This document shows positions 23,862 to 32,264 of a stretch of DNA of 41,884 bases, one piece after another; positions within the stretch are counted from its first letter, which is position 1; the number at the start of each line of letters is the position of its first letter. This stretch comes from Rhodospirillaceae bacterium (GTDB lineage Bacteria; Pseudomonadota; Alphaproteobacteria; Rhodospirillales; Rhodospirillaceae). The stretch is taken from assembly GCA_019694335.1 (NCBI GenBank), contig JAIBCD010000026.1, positions 1 to 41,884 of the forward strand. The letters are read 5' to 3'. The notes beneath the pieces were generated by a model. It was given only the letters and a program-made list of their open reading frames with translations, was not told the origin of the DNA and ran no database searches. The position numbers were made by a program, and so were the translations under genes.

Positions 23862-25430
23862 TTACGCGAGACTGGTGGGGAATTTGGGTTCCGGCACCGG
23901 CCCCAGCACCTTCTCAACCGCCACGCCCAGGGCCAGCAGCTTCACGTCATCCCCGGGCATGCCTTCCAGGGACAGGCCGACCGGGAGTCCGCCCAGCATG
24001 CCGCCGGGCAAGGACAGGCCCGGCGCCCCGAAGCGCGGGCCCGGGAAGACATTGGTGATCAGCCCCTGGATCTCGTCGACGCGTTTGTCGCCGACACGAA
24101 TGGTCTGGTTGGGTGTATCGCCGTTGAGGTTGATGAAGGGGGCGGTGAACGGAACCGTCGGAAAAGCGATGGCGGCCAGGCCCTGGCGCTTGAACAGATC
24201 CTCGTAGATGCGGAACGACGCCTCGAAAATCTGCACGCGTTCTTCCGCTGTCAGCGCCGGCGGCGCCGGAATCAGGCCGGCGGGCACGATGCGCTTGGCC
24301 ATGATGGCATCAAGGTTCAGGCCCGGTGTGTTGTCTTCCAGCCAGTCGGACAGACTCTGGCGCGGCGGCCCCGCCGACAGACGGCCGTTCTCGTTGAGGC
24401 CCTGGATCATGAGCAGATCGAATTCCACCAGCTCGGCGCCGGCGGCCTTCAATTTTGCGAAGGCGTCCTGGATCACTCTGGCGACGCCGGGGTCCATGGC
24501 GTCGATCTCGTAGTAATCCGCGCGCGGGATGCCGATGCGCACGGTCTTCAACTCCGGCACGGGCGCCGCCGCCTCGCCGGTGATGGCGGCGTCGAGGAAG
24601 GCCACATCCGCCGCCGTGCGCGCCATGGGGCCGAAGGTTTCCAGCAATCCCGGCGGCGGCACGATGCCGTGGTCGGCATAACGCTTGCGCGGATTTTGCG
24701 ACGTGAGGTTTTCGACCGTAAAGGTGGAGGGCCGCAAACCCGCGACGCCGCAAAACGACGCGGGCAGACGGATCGAACCGCCCGTGTCCTCGCCGATGGC
24801 CGCGGGCACCACGCGCGCCGCCAGCAGCGCGCCGTTGCCGCCCGAGGAACCGCCCGGCGTGCGCAGCAGGTCATAGGGATTGTGCGCCGAGCCGAACCAC
24901 CGGTTGTCGGTGGTGGCCGAAGCCGGCGACAAACCGCCCGCGCCCACCATGTCCGGGCACAGGGTCTTGCACAGCACCACCGCGCCCTGGCTTTGCATGG
25001 CCTCAACCACGATGGCGCTTTGCGCCGGGGTGTAGAACGGCTTCAGCGCACCGTTGCCGGCGCTGGTGGGGTAGCCCGCGACATCGATCTGGTCCTTGAC
25101 CGCGACCGTGAGGCCCGCGAGCGGCCCGAGTTTGCCGCCGCTCGAACGCAATTTGTCGATCCCGCGCGCGGTTTCCAGCACGCGTTCGTCGTTGATGGTG
25201 ACGGTGGCGTTGAGGTTCTTATGCGCCGCGTGCGCCTTGAGACAGGCGCTGGCGTAACTCTCGGCGCTCATTTCGCCGTCGGCGATGCGTGCGGCGGCCT
25301 CCTGCGCGCCGAGCTTCAGCACGTCACCGCCGCTCCGCTGCGCGCATCCCGTCAGCTCGGCGGCGAGCACCAGCGGCACGGCATAAACCGATGTCTTCAG
25401 AATGGAGCGGCGGGAAATCTTGGCGCGCAT
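23862..25430 (-). CDS. Amidase-signature enzyme, predicted lipoprotein
   Basis: 522 residues. The N-terminus has a twin-arginine-like SRRSILK motif and a lipobox-like LTGC (Cys29), so it is probably exported, perhaps folded through Tat, and lipid-anchored. The amidase-signature triad is complete: K112 (VAVKDQ), cis-Ser195 (TPGGSSGG) and nucleophile S219 (GEDTGGSIRLPA). The C-terminal region (GLSLPGGMLGGLPVGLSLEG) is typical of the family. These enzymes hydrolyse amides; the substrate is unknown. It is a single gene, 249 nt beyond the receptor's start and apart from the DUF481 gene. Confidence 0.9.
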   Translation of the reverse strand: MRAKISRRSILKTSVYAVPLVLAAELTGCAQRSGGDVLKLGAQEAAARIADGEMSAESYASACLKAHAAHKNLNATVTINDERVLETARGIDKLRSSGGKLGPLAGLTVAVKDQIDVAGYPTSAGNGALKPFYTPAQSAIVVEAMQSQGAVVLCKTLCPDMVGAGGLSPASATTDNRWFGSAHNPYDLLRTPGGSSGGNGALLAARVVPAAIGEDTGGSIRLPASFCGVAGLRPSTFTVENLTSQNPRKRYADHGIVPPPGLLETFGPMARTAADVAFLDAAITGEAAAPVPELKTVRIGIPRADYYEIDAMDPGVARVIQDAFAKLKAAGAELVEFDLLMIQGLNENGRLSAGPPRQSLSDWLEDNTPGLNLDAIMAKRIVPAGLIPAPPALTAEERVQIFEASFRIYEDLFKRQGLAAIAFPTVPFTAPFINLNGDTPNQTIRVGDKRVDEIQGLITNVFPGPRFGAPGLSLPGGMLGGLPVGLSLEGMPGDDVKLLALGVAVEKVLGPVPEPKFPTSLA

Positions 25431-25507
25431 CAGGAGCCCCTGTCAGTCAAGGCGATCATCCCCTACGGCGAGCATAGCCAACCGATCGCGTCAAAACGAG
25501 GGCGGGC

Positions 25508-25594
25508 TCATCCCATCAGCCATAGCTTCTTGGCCGCGACCGCGACGATCAAGGCGATCAGCGCCAACCTGAACCAACGGCGATTCCGGGACAT
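25508..25594 (-). CDS. Possible 28-residue membrane microprotein
   Basis: An ATG at 25594 opens 28 codons ending in TGA: a basic start (SRNRRWFR), one hydrophobic helix (LALIALIVAVAA) and a basic end (KKLW). It starts 18 nt after the stop of the DUF481 gene on the same strand. Single-span microproteins often look like this, but such a short frame can arise by chance. There is no known family. Confidence 0.35.
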   Translation of the reverse strand: MSRNRRWFRLALIALIVAVAAKKLWLMG

Positions 25595-25612
25595 GCCCGG
25601 AGTCTAAAACCC

Positions 25613-26482
25613 TCAGAAGCTGTAGACCAGCCCCAGGCGGGTGGTGGTGTCGGTCCGGTTGCGGCCGGCAGGCACCTTCTCCTTGCGGGTGGCGTCGAAC
25701 GCCACCTGCGCGGACAACTTGCCGCGCACCGGCACGCTCAGCGCCGTGACCGAACGGATTTCGTTGCCGATGAACCACTCGGCATTCTCGGTCAGGGTCA
25801 TGGCTTCGAACACCTTCCAGGAAAAATCGGCGCCGAGCTTGGCGGTGACGACGTTCTCGCTGGGCGCGGCGGCATAGCGCGTCTGGCGGAACGCCTGGCC
25901 GGCGGTCAGGTCGAGCTTCATGGTGGTGGTGTCGAGCAACGAATAGCCGAGACCGCCGGATTCCGAGAACTGCCGGTCGATCCCGGCGAAGGTGTCCTTG
26001 TCCCAGGCGAACGAGCCGAAGGCGAATAGGCGCTGGGAGAACTTGTAGTCCAACTCATAACCCGCCAGGTACTTGTTGCGGGTGAGGACGCCGCCGGTGG
26101 TCTGGCGGTCCATGGCGGCGGTCAACTTGTGGCGCAGCACCAAGCCGTCCTTGGTGAGCGCGAGCCCGGCGGCGAGGCCGAGGTCGTTGGTGTTGCCGGT
26201 GGTGCGCGTGAGACCGGCCTGCCCGTTGCCCGACCAGGCGTCGAACACTCCGGCCTGGGCCAGGCGCTGCTCGCGCGCCGCTGCGGCCTCGGCGTTGATC
26301 TCGGATACCAGCGCGTCGATCTCGGCGGCCGAGGTGGGATAAGCCGCCTTGGCGACCTTCGCCACCGCCGCAAGGTCGTCGCCGCCGCGCGCCGCGCGCA
26401 ACATGGCCTCGACATCGCGCGGCATCGGCGCCGCCCACGCGGCGACGGGAAGGAACAGAACGGCGAAGGCAAGACTGCGCAT
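25613..26482 (-). CDS. DUF481 (YdiY-like) outer-membrane beta-barrel protein
   Basis: 289 residues. Signal peptide to ~17 (AAWA). A helical, alanine-rich segment (~20-80) precedes a beta-barrel region that begins GNGQAGLTRTTGNTND, the typical DUF481 opening. Alternating strands follow and the protein ends in F (TRLGLVYSF), as outer-membrane barrels do. It is related to YdiY, whose function is unclear. Apparently monocistronic, or with the microprotein behind it. Confidence 0.87.
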   Translation of the reverse strand: MRSLAFAVLFLPVAAWAAPMPRDVEAMLRAARGGDDLAAVAKVAKAAYPTSAAEIDALVSEINAEAAAAREQRLAQAGVFDAWSGNGQAGLTRTTGNTNDLGLAAGLALTKDGLVLRHKLTAAMDRQTTGGVLTRNKYLAGYELDYKFSQRLFAFGSFAWDKDTFAGIDRQFSESGGLGYSLLDTTTMKLDLTAGQAFRQTRYAAAPSENVVTAKLGADFSWKVFEAMTLTENAEWFIGNEIRSVTALSVPVRGKLSAQVAFDATRKEKVPAGRNRTDTTTRLGLVYSF

Positions 26483-26600
26483 GGAACCTCGGTGTGGGGA
26501 AATTTCGGGGCGGGGAATTTCGCGGCGAAGAAATCTTGGTGCAAGCGAAAAATCGCCCGCATAACGCGCCCTGGGGATCGATTGTTCCGAAAAAGACGGA

Positions 26601-27071
26601 TCAGACCTTGAGCGGCAGCGCCGTGGTGGCCTTGATCTCGGAGATGCCGACGTAGGAGTTCACTTCCTGGATGCCCGGAATCCGCGCCAGCTTCTCGAAG
26701 AAGAACTTCTCATAGGCCTGTATATCCTGCGCCACGATGCGCAACAGGAAATCGAACGCGCCGAGGATGACGTGGCATTCCATCACTTCCGGGAACGCCT
26801 TCACCACGGCGGCGAACTCGTCTTTGTCCACCGGATGCGCGCGGCTCATCTTTATCTGCACGAACAGCTGGGTGCGCAGGTTGAGCTTCTCGGGGTTCAG
26901 GACCGCGACGATCTTCGAGATATAGCCTTCATCCTTGAGGCGCTGGATGCGCCGCCAGCACGGCGACTGCGACAGGCCGACCGCTTCCGCGATCTCGGCC
27001 GCCGAACGGGAGGCATCCTCCTGCATGGCCTTTAGAATTTTCAGGTCGATTTTGTCGAGATCGCCGGCCAT
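26601..27071 (-). CDS. Lrp/AsnC-family transcriptional regulator
   Basis: 156 residues from the ATG at 27071 (MAGDLDKIDLKIL), the normal length and start for the family; a codon at 27104 would add an unlikely extension. The HTH is at ~24-45 (AAEIAEAVGLSQSPCWRRI). The C-terminal RAM domain covers ~65-150 (VMECHVILGAFDFLLRIVA). Lrp proteins sense amino acids and often control nearby transport or catabolic genes. No obvious target is adjacent; it may regulate itself through the AT-rich palindromes at 27219-27239. Confidence 0.92.
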   Translation of the reverse strand: MAGDLDKIDLKILKAMQEDASRSAAEIAEAVGLSQSPCWRRIQRLKDEGYISKIVAVLNPEKLNLRTQLFVQIKMSRAHPVDKDEFAAVVKAFPEVMECHVILGAFDFLLRIVAQDIQAYEKFFFEKLARIPGIQEVNSYVGISEIKATTALPLKV

Positions 27072-27399
27072 TTTTATCTCCCCGCGCCCGCAGAGCGCCG
27101 TCATCTAACGACAATTCCCAAAAACCACGCAACAGCAATGCGCGAAAGTTAGCGCAAAAGTAGAGTTGCGAACCAACTCCAGCATCCTGGACGCCCCCTT
27201 TTGCGCCCGGCAAACTCTGCGAATAATTCGCATTCGAATATAGTTTTCAATGCCGGGGACGGTTCCGTTCCCGGCTTCGGTTCGGAACGCGACCGCGCCG
27301 CCGGCCGTCCGATGCGAAACCTGGGCGCGCTGCCCCTTCAGCCGCATGGCGCACCGATGAAAAACGCGGACTTCCGATGCCGCGGGAACGCAGGAGCCG
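27072..27399. other. Intergenic region with AT-rich palindromes
   Basis: About 330 nt without a convincing gene. It holds GCGAATAATTCGC (27219-27231) directly followed by the palindrome ATTCGAAT (27232-27239), about 150 nt upstream of the Lrp start. These could be a promoter or Lrp-type operator. Nothing else was recognised. Confidence 0.35.
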
Positions 27400-27966
27400 C
27401 TAGGCGGCCACGAGAGACCTTAAGGAACGCCGGCGGCCGATGAGTTTCATGACCGGGAACTGCACCAGGAACAGCGCGAGCTTGCTGCACGGTCCCCACA
27501 CCGCCATGGCCAGCGTCCATTGACCGGGCGTGAGCGTGAAGGCGAGCACCACATTCAAGGCGGCGCTCGCGAACATCAATCCGGCCCAGACATAGCCGAA
27601 CAGAATCACCAGGTCGGGAATCCTCTCCCGCGCGACCGGCGGCATGTATCGCGCCATCCAGTTGCGCTTGAGCATCACGCCGCCGATGATCAGGTAGATC
27701 GCGGATGGCTTGAGCATCACGAACCGCGGATCGTTGGTCATGAACGACGCGAACGATGCGGTCACCACCAGGCCGAGGCTGACCCATTGCAGCGCATCGA
27801 CGCCGCGCTTGCGGGCCAGCCGCCACCCGACTTGCGCGACGCCCAGCGCCACGCCCGCCGCCACCGCCCACGCCATGTCGTGGGTGAGCGCGAACACCGC
27901 CAGGAACAGCAGCGTCCCCGCGAAGTCCTCGATCAGAAAGCCGGCGGCGGAAAGGAAATGCTGCAT
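27400..27966 (-). CDS. YciB/IspZ-family inner-membrane protein
   Basis: 188 residues with five or six membrane helices. The pattern is that of the YciB/IspZ (septation protein A) family: FAGTLLFLAVFALTHD, KPSAIYLIIGGVMLKRNWMARYM and LNVVLAFTLTPGQW. YciB proteins act in cell-envelope synthesis and division. It is followed on the same strand by the Lrp gene after 328 nt. The COQ4 gene ends only 16 nt upstream, so both may be one transcript. Confidence 0.82.
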   Translation of the reverse strand: MQHFLSAAGFLIEDFAGTLLFLAVFALTHDMAWAVAAGVALGVAQVGWRLARKRGVDALQWVSLGLVVTASFASFMTNDPRFVMLKPSAIYLIIGGVMLKRNWMARYMPPVARERIPDLVILFGYVWAGLMFASAALNVVLAFTLTPGQWTLAMAVWGPCSKLALFLVQFPVMKLIGRRRSLRSLVAA

Positions 27967-27982
27967 GAATTTCCGCGGGGAT

Positions 27983-28759
27983 TTACGCGGCCTTGCGCGC
28001 GGCCATCATCGCCTTGAATTCCGGCGTCATCAACGCCCGGTAGGCCGTGGGCGGCTGGATACCGAGTTCCACGCGCACGTCAGCGAGCGGGCGCGGCAGC
28101 AGCGCCTCGAAGTGCAGCTCCGGGAACCAGCGCGCTTGGCCGCCGTGCCGCCAGGCCTGCTTGACCGCGGCGCGCGCCGCCACCGGCAGGCGCGACCACG
28201 CCATCATCACCACGAACGCCATGCCCAGGTTGCGGGTGTGGCGGTACATGAAGGCGAGCAGGCAGAACTCGCCCATGGGATCGCGGCCGTAACCGGTGAG
28301 GATATGGGTGAGGTCGTGGGCGTCGCGCATGCGCTTGCGATAGAAATCCATCGCCGGCGGCACCCGGTCGGTGTCCCAGTCGCTGCCCCGCGAAGCTTCC
28401 ACCAGCCCCTCGGCCGAGAGGTTCTCCTCTTCCATGAACGCGAGGTAGGCGCGGCCCACCGAGCCCTCGGGCAGACGCGCAAGCGCCGCCCGGTCGCTGA
28501 GCGCCGCGAGCAGGGACGGCTGGCGCATGAGAAGGTCCGTGCCGGCCGGGCTGGCGGCGAAACGCTTGAACGCCTTGATGCCCGAGCCCCCGCGCAAAGC
28601 GCGGAAGATCGCGAAGATCTGGCCGGTGTCCTCGCCATTGGCCATGAGGCGGCGGAACGCCCGCCAGGCCTGGATGGGATGCAGGCGGGTGTCGATCCCG
28701 CTGAAGTCGGTCTGGCTGAAATCCGGGGCGGCGGTGGCTATTGCGATGGTGGCGGTCAT
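27983..28759 (-). CDS. COQ4-family ubiquinone biosynthesis protein
   Basis: 258 residues. It has the COQ4 signature H-D-x-x-H-x11-E: H148, D149, H152 and E164 in AHDLTHILTGYGRDPMGE. A helical body surrounds it (PMGEFCLLAFMYRHTRNLG). In eukaryotes COQ4 organises the CoQ complex and is implicated in removing the C1 carboxylate of the ring precursor; bacterial homologues are thought to act similarly, but this is not proven for this one. It is divergent from a TetR gene whose likely operator covers the COQ4 promoter. That is odd for a housekeeping gene and may mean a specialised quinone role. Confidence 0.85.
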   Translation of the reverse strand: MTATIAIATAAPDFSQTDFSGIDTRLHPIQAWRAFRRLMANGEDTGQIFAIFRALRGGSGIKAFKRFAASPAGTDLLMRQPSLLAALSDRAALARLPEGSVGRAYLAFMEEENLSAEGLVEASRGSDWDTDRVPPAMDFYRKRMRDAHDLTHILTGYGRDPMGEFCLLAFMYRHTRNLGMAFVVMMAWSRLPVAARAAVKQAWRHGGQARWFPELHFEALLPRPLADVRVELGIQPPTAYRALMTPEFKAMMAARKAA

Positions 28760-28833
28760 GATCGAAAACTCTCGGGCGTGTATCGGGGCGGTGTTTGGTG
28801 CGCGATTGCGACGGTGACGGCACGCTAGTCTTT

Positions 28834-28853
28834 ACTTACAATATTGTCAATAA
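28834..28853. promoter_or_regulatory. TetR-type operator overlapping COQ4 -35 box
   Basis: A perfect 10-bp palindrome ACAATATTGT (28838-28847) with partly symmetric flanks (TTAC to the left, AATAA to the right), between the divergent COQ4 (28759) and TetR (28873) starts. On the minus strand TTGACA (28850-28845) is a consensus -35 for COQ4, and at 17 nt spacing there is a weak TAGCGT. A bound repressor would block it. Confidence 0.65.
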
Positions 28854-28872
28854 TAACGGCACGGACCGCCAA

Positions 28873-29496
28873 ATGGCTGATTCAAAGAAGAAATCCACCT
28901 CACCTGCGAAGCCTAAACGCATCCGCCGCACGCCCGAGGAGGCGCAGAAGCTGATTTTGGACGCGGCCGAGTCCAGCATGGGCGCCGAGGGCCCCGCGGG
29001 CCTGCGTTTGCAGGATGTGGCCAGGAAGGCCGGCGTCTCGCACCCCACGATCCTGCACCATTTCGGCAATCGCGACGGCCTGGTGCGCGCGCTGCATCGG
29101 CGCGCGCTGGCCGAACTCTCGAACACCGTGGTCAGCAAGATGGGCAGCGCCGACGGCCTGCGCGCCACCTTCAAGGCTTACCGCGAGGGCATCGCGCAAC
29201 GGATGCTGTGGCTGATGCAATCACCGGAGAATCTGCCGCGCGCGGGTCTCGCGGTGTTCGACCAGATCGCCAACGCCCTGCACGCCGAACGCGTGAAACA
29301 CGTCCGCCCCGGCGGCCCCGCGCCCGACATGGAAGACACCCGCGCCGCGCTGCACCTGGTCGCCGTCGCGGCCTTCGGCGACGCGATTATCGGACCCCGG
29401 ATGCGCACCGGCGTGAAGGACGAAGCCGCCGCGCGGGACATGTTCGTGACCCGGTTCGGGGAAATGATCGAGACGTATCTGCGGGCGAAGGCGTGA
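28873..29496 (+). CDS. TetR-family transcriptional regulator
   Basis: 207 residues from the ATG at 28873 (MADSKKK); the frame continues upstream to 28795, but that part covers the promoter. The HTH lies at ~38-60 (GLRLQDVARKAGVSHPTILHHFGN). The rest is the helical ligand/dimer domain. It is divergent from COQ4 with a palindrome in between and convergent with the lipoprotein-repeat gene (6 nt apart). A relic of a paralogue's C-terminus is at 31006-31080. The inducer is unknown. Confidence 0.9.
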   Translation: MADSKKKSTSPAKPKRIRRTPEEAQKLILDAAESSMGAEGPAGLRLQDVARKAGVSHPTILHHFGNRDGLVRALHRRALAELSNTVVSKMGSADGLRATFKAYREGIAQRMLWLMQSPENLPRAGLAVFDQIANALHAERVKHVRPGGPAPDMEDTRAALHLVAVAAFGDAIIGPRMRTGVKDEAAARDMFVTRFGEMIETYLRAKA

Positions 29497-29502
29497 GCGC
29501 CA

Positions 29503-29922
29503 TCACGGCTGGAACAGGTGCCACTTGCCTTCTTCGCCGTCTCCGGTCGGCTTACCGGGCGTGTCGGTGAAATAGGTGTAGAGGGGCTGCCCCTTGTAAG
29601 CCCATTGCCGCCGCTGATCGTCGCGCGTGATGATGGTCCAGTCACCGAGCGGCGATGCCCCGCCGCTGGCGAGCACCGGACTCCAGGCCCCGATGCACCC
29701 GGCGTTGCAGTTGGACTTCCCCGGCGCGTCGTCGCCGAAGACATAGACCGGCAGATTTTGCGGCGAGGTGCGGATCGCAAGCTTCGGCGGCGCGCCGGTA
29801 TCGACGGAAAAGTCAGCCGGAACCGTGAGATCCTCCAGCATGCTGGCGGCCGCCGCGGGCGACGCCGCAAGCAAACAACAGGCCGCGAGAAAGGCATGAA
29901 CCCGTGTCCACGATCCATTCAT
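29503..29922 (-). CDS. Small secreted protein with Y-x4-D-type lipoprotein repeat
   Basis: 139 residues from the ATG at 29922. Signal peptide to ~26 (SPAAAA). The body has the repeat type of PF03640: NLPVYVFGDDAPGKSNCNAGCIGAWSP is copy one, and QPLYTYFTDTPGKP with GKWHLF is copy two. Two cysteines (CNAGC) lie in the usual place. Proteins of this group are exported; their role is unknown, though some are linked to redox or envelope stress. It is not lipidated as far as can be seen. Confidence 0.8.
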   Translation of the reverse strand: MNGSWTRVHAFLAACCLLAASPAAAASMLEDLTVPADFSVDTGAPPKLAIRTSPQNLPVYVFGDDAPGKSNCNAGCIGAWSPVLASGGASPLGDWTIITRDDQRRQWAYKGQPLYTYFTDTPGKPTGDGEEGKWHLFQP

Positions 29923-30086
29923 GGGCGCCTCCGGCGTCATAGGTTGCGGCTGAAGTCTAGCCGGTGCGGCGCACGCTTGCGAGCGTCTCCCCTCCCTCTC
30001 CCCATCCAAACTTGCTAGCTTTCCGTCCCGGATTGCACCTTCGCATATTTCACTTTCACACATTTCACTTAAGGGGAGAGCTTCAC

Positions 30087-30926
30087 GTGAGACAGTTCAA
30101 CATCGTCCTCGCCGGCCTCGGCGCGCTCGCCGCCGCCGCGCTCGCCGCGACCACCCAATCCCACGCGGCCGGCACGGGCGCGGCGGACAAGATGTATGTG
30201 ATCGACTGCGGCTGGGCGCACGCCGCGGACAAGTCGCGGTGGTCGCCGGGGATCGATGTCGGCGTGCAGGTCGATGTCTCGGACAACTGCTTCCTGATCC
30301 ATCACCCCCAGGGCGGCTGGTTCATGTGGGACACGGGGGTCGCGGAGAACATCGCCGACATGCCCGACGGCCTGTCGCAGCAGAACGGCGCGGTCGTGTG
30401 GCACAAGGCCAAGAAGCTCTCCGCCGCGCTCGCCGAGATCAAGGTCAAGCCGGAAGACGTCAAGTTCGTCGCCATCTCGCACATGCATGCCGACCATTCC
30501 AGCAATGTCGACATGTTCCCCAAGGCCACGCTGCTGATCCAGAAGCCGGAGTGGGACGCGATCTTCGCCGGCCAGAACCCGCCGTTCACCAAGGAGCACC
30601 CCGCCACCCAGCTCACCGGCGACAAGGACGTGTTCGGCGACGGCTCGGTGACCATCGTTTCCACTCCCGGCCACACCCCGGGGCATCAGTCGCTGCTGGT
30701 GCACCTCGCCAAGACCGGCTGGCTGGTGCTGTCGGGCGACGCGGTGCACTTCCAGTCGAACTGGGACAACAAGCGCGTGCCCGGCACCAACTTCGACAAG
30801 GACAAAACGGTGGCGTCCATGAACCACCTCGGCGAGCTGATCGCCGCCCATAAGGCCCAGCTGTGGATCAACCACGACAAGGCCCAGAGCGACAAGCTCA
30901 AGCACGCCCCGGCATTTTACGAATAG
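30087..30926 (+). CDS. Exported metallo-beta-lactamase-fold hydrolase (lactonase-like)
   Basis: 279 residues from a GTG at 30087, chosen because AAGGGGAG lies eight bases upstream and a signal peptide (VLAGLGALAAAALAA, cleavage near SHA) begins right there. The binuclear metal motif HMHADH is at H132-H137 (H132, H134, D136, H137), with H196 (PGHTPGH), D218 (SGDAVHF) and H263 (NHDK). The overall form fits AHL-lactonase-like members of the superfamily, but the true substrate is not known. A strong terminator follows. A relic of a second such gene lies at 32132-32213. Confidence 0.88.
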   Translation: MRQFNIVLAGLGALAAAALAATTQSHAAGTGAADKMYVIDCGWAHAADKSRWSPGIDVGVQVDVSDNCFLIHHPQGGWFMWDTGVAENIADMPDGLSQQNGAVVWHKAKKLSAALAEIKVKPEDVKFVAISHMHADHSSNVDMFPKATLLIQKPEWDAIFAGQNPPFTKEHPATQLTGDKDVFGDGSVTIVSTPGHTPGHQSLLVHLAKTGWLVLSGDAVHFQSNWDNKRVPGTNFDKDKTVASMNHLGELIAAHKAQLWINHDKAQSDKLKHAPAFYE

Positions 30927-30943
30927 ATCCTCCGCGAAGAAAC

Positions 30944-30979
30944 AAAAGCCCCTCCCGCCAGCGCGGGAGGGGCTTTTTT
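30944..30979 (+). terminator. Rho-independent terminator after the MBL-fold gene
   Basis: A perfect 15-bp stem: AAAAGCCCCTCCCGC (30944-30958) pairs with GCGGGAGGGGCTTTT (30963-30977) around a 4-nt loop, and the T run continues to 30979. It lies 18 nt past the stop. Symmetric A/T flanks allow action from both sides. Confidence 0.93.
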
Positions 30980-31005
30980 ATCGTACGACGAGCGCGTCCC
31001 CTCAC

Positions 31006-31080
31006 ATGCAAGACCCGCGCGACGGCTTCGTGGACAGATTCGGGGATCTGATTTCGACGTATTTGAAGGCGAAGGCGTGA
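31006..31080 (+). pseudogene. C-terminal relic of a TetR-family gene
   Basis: The frame reads RDGFVDRFGDLISTYLKAKA and a TGA. The end of the intact TetR at 29496 reads RDMFVTRFGEMIETYLRAKA, identical at 14 of 20 residues. No upstream part remains; the terminator region begins just before. It is the left end of a lost paralogous segment. Confidence 0.75.
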
Positions 31081-31105
31081 ATCACATCCACATCTATCGA
31101 TACTC

Positions 31106-32092
31106 TTATCGAGCGGGCCGGAAGGGAATCTTTGCTGAGGTCACCTTGTGCTTGCTCAGGTTATATCCTTTTTTTCTTAGTATCTCCGATGCCACCATCA
31201 TATGCAGCTTGGGGTGAGCAGTCGGACCAACCACGACTGCTTGTATAGGCAGCATCGGCTTACCATCGTCATCTTTCCCAACACCGAATCGCATCGGCAA
31301 ATGTACGGACATCATGGTTGCGCGAGGTACAAACTCGAGCCGCTTTATATCCGCATCAGAAAGGCGCAGAACGAGGCGCCATTCTCGTTCGTGATGGAAT
31401 TTGCAGTGTTTGAAAATTGGCGCCGCTAGAGCACCGACTTCCAGAGCCATCTCGCATAACTGCTTAGCCATTGTAGACACATCAATAGCTGCGTCGGTTT
31501 TTCGCAAAGACGCTAGTCTTTCTAAAAAAAGTTTCTCCGCACCAACGACATATGCCTCCATTATTTCCCGTTTGAGTTTGGGACTATATATTACCGGCAA
31601 CAATGTCATTCCGTTCTGCTGACTCCCTATAGTCGCGCCATCGAATTTTATGGCGGCACCACCCAAGGCGCCCCCATATGCGCGCCATTGGCTGAGATCG
31701 TTGCGCCGCTCGGAAAAACAAATGACCATTATTCCGGATAGGATGACATCTTTTATCGCCTTACATTCCGTATCCATTGCCCGAAGGAGTGCTTGCGCAT
31801 CAACATTTGTTGTCGCGCCAAGTCGCTGCTTTATTGCTCGTCGCACTAGTTTGACTGGGTGGAGAACTTCACTCGCGTCGTTCATCGTGGAGATGTGAGT
31901 AGCCCACAGCGTGCCGCTTGCGACAATTGCGGGAAGATTCTCCATGGTGGTGTAGTGATATAGACCCAAGGGGCGAGTGGTATCTGGTCGCCGGGAGTGG
32001 GCCGCTCGCATCAGTAATTCAAAAATGAGATCGCTATATTTGTCTCTTTCTGCCTGGCTAAAAAATGCTTCGACAGATGTCTTGTTGCTCAT
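31106..32092 (-). CDS. DUF2971-family protein
   Basis: 328 residues from the ATG at 32092, which has GAGGGTG a few bases upstream. An ATG at 32152 would add 20 residues that lie within an old gene relic. The DUF2971 pattern is present: LYHYTTMENLPAIVASGTLW, MNDASEV, then ICFSERRNDLSQWRAYGG and HEREWRLVLRL. The biochemical function is unknown; members are scattered and often found in variable regions. Its codon use is clearly less GC-rich than its neighbours, and it is flanked by gene relics on both sides, so it was probably acquired. Confidence 0.85.
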   Translation of the reverse strand: MSNKTSVEAFFSQAERDKYSDLIFELLMRAAHSRRPDTTRPLGLYHYTTMENLPAIVASGTLWATHISTMNDASEVLHPVKLVRRAIKQRLGATTNVDAQALLRAMDTECKAIKDVILSGIMVICFSERRNDLSQWRAYGGALGGAAIKFDGATIGSQQNGMTLLPVIYSPKLKREIMEAYVVGAEKLFLERLASLRKTDAAIDVSTMAKQLCEMALEVGALAAPIFKHCKFHHEREWRLVLRLSDADIKRLEFVPRATMMSVHLPMRFGVGKDDDGKPMLPIQAVVVGPTAHPKLHMMVASEILRKKGYNLSKHKVTSAKIPFRPAR

Positions 32093-32131
32093 CGGCACCC
32101 TCATCCTGGGCATGATGTATCGAGACGTGTG

Positions 32132-32213
32132 CAGAGCTAAGCTTTGGAACAACCAAGATAAGATTTAAAGCGACAAGCGCACGCACACGCACACGCCCGC
32201 TTATTTCGAGTAG
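32132..32213 (+). pseudogene. C-terminal relic of a second MBL-fold hydrolase gene
   Basis: The plus frame reads AKLWNNQDKI, an in-frame TAA, then SDKRTHTHTPAYFE and TAG. The intact gene ends AQLWINHDKAQSDKLKHAPAFYE. The order W-x-N-x-D-K, S-D-K and the P-A-aromatic-aromatic-E end match, with a short ACGCAC expansion. The upstream part of this gene is absent, replaced by DUF2971. Confidence 0.75.
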
Positions 32214-32264
32214 TTGGGCTCGAAGATCGCGCTCCACTTCTGGCAAAGGGTGCGGAATAGCAAG

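Noticed and set aside
30047-30070. Repeated ATTTCACTT upstream of the MBL-fold gene
   Set aside because: Two 9-bp direct repeats 15 nt apart were seen, but there is no regulator or promoter pair to connect with them.
30079-30094. Second parS-like sequence (AGCTTCACGTGAGACA)
   Set aside because: It matches parS at 13 of 16 positions but breaks the symmetry, and it overlaps the GTG start region of the MBL-fold gene. Probably chance, although the core CACGTG is kept.
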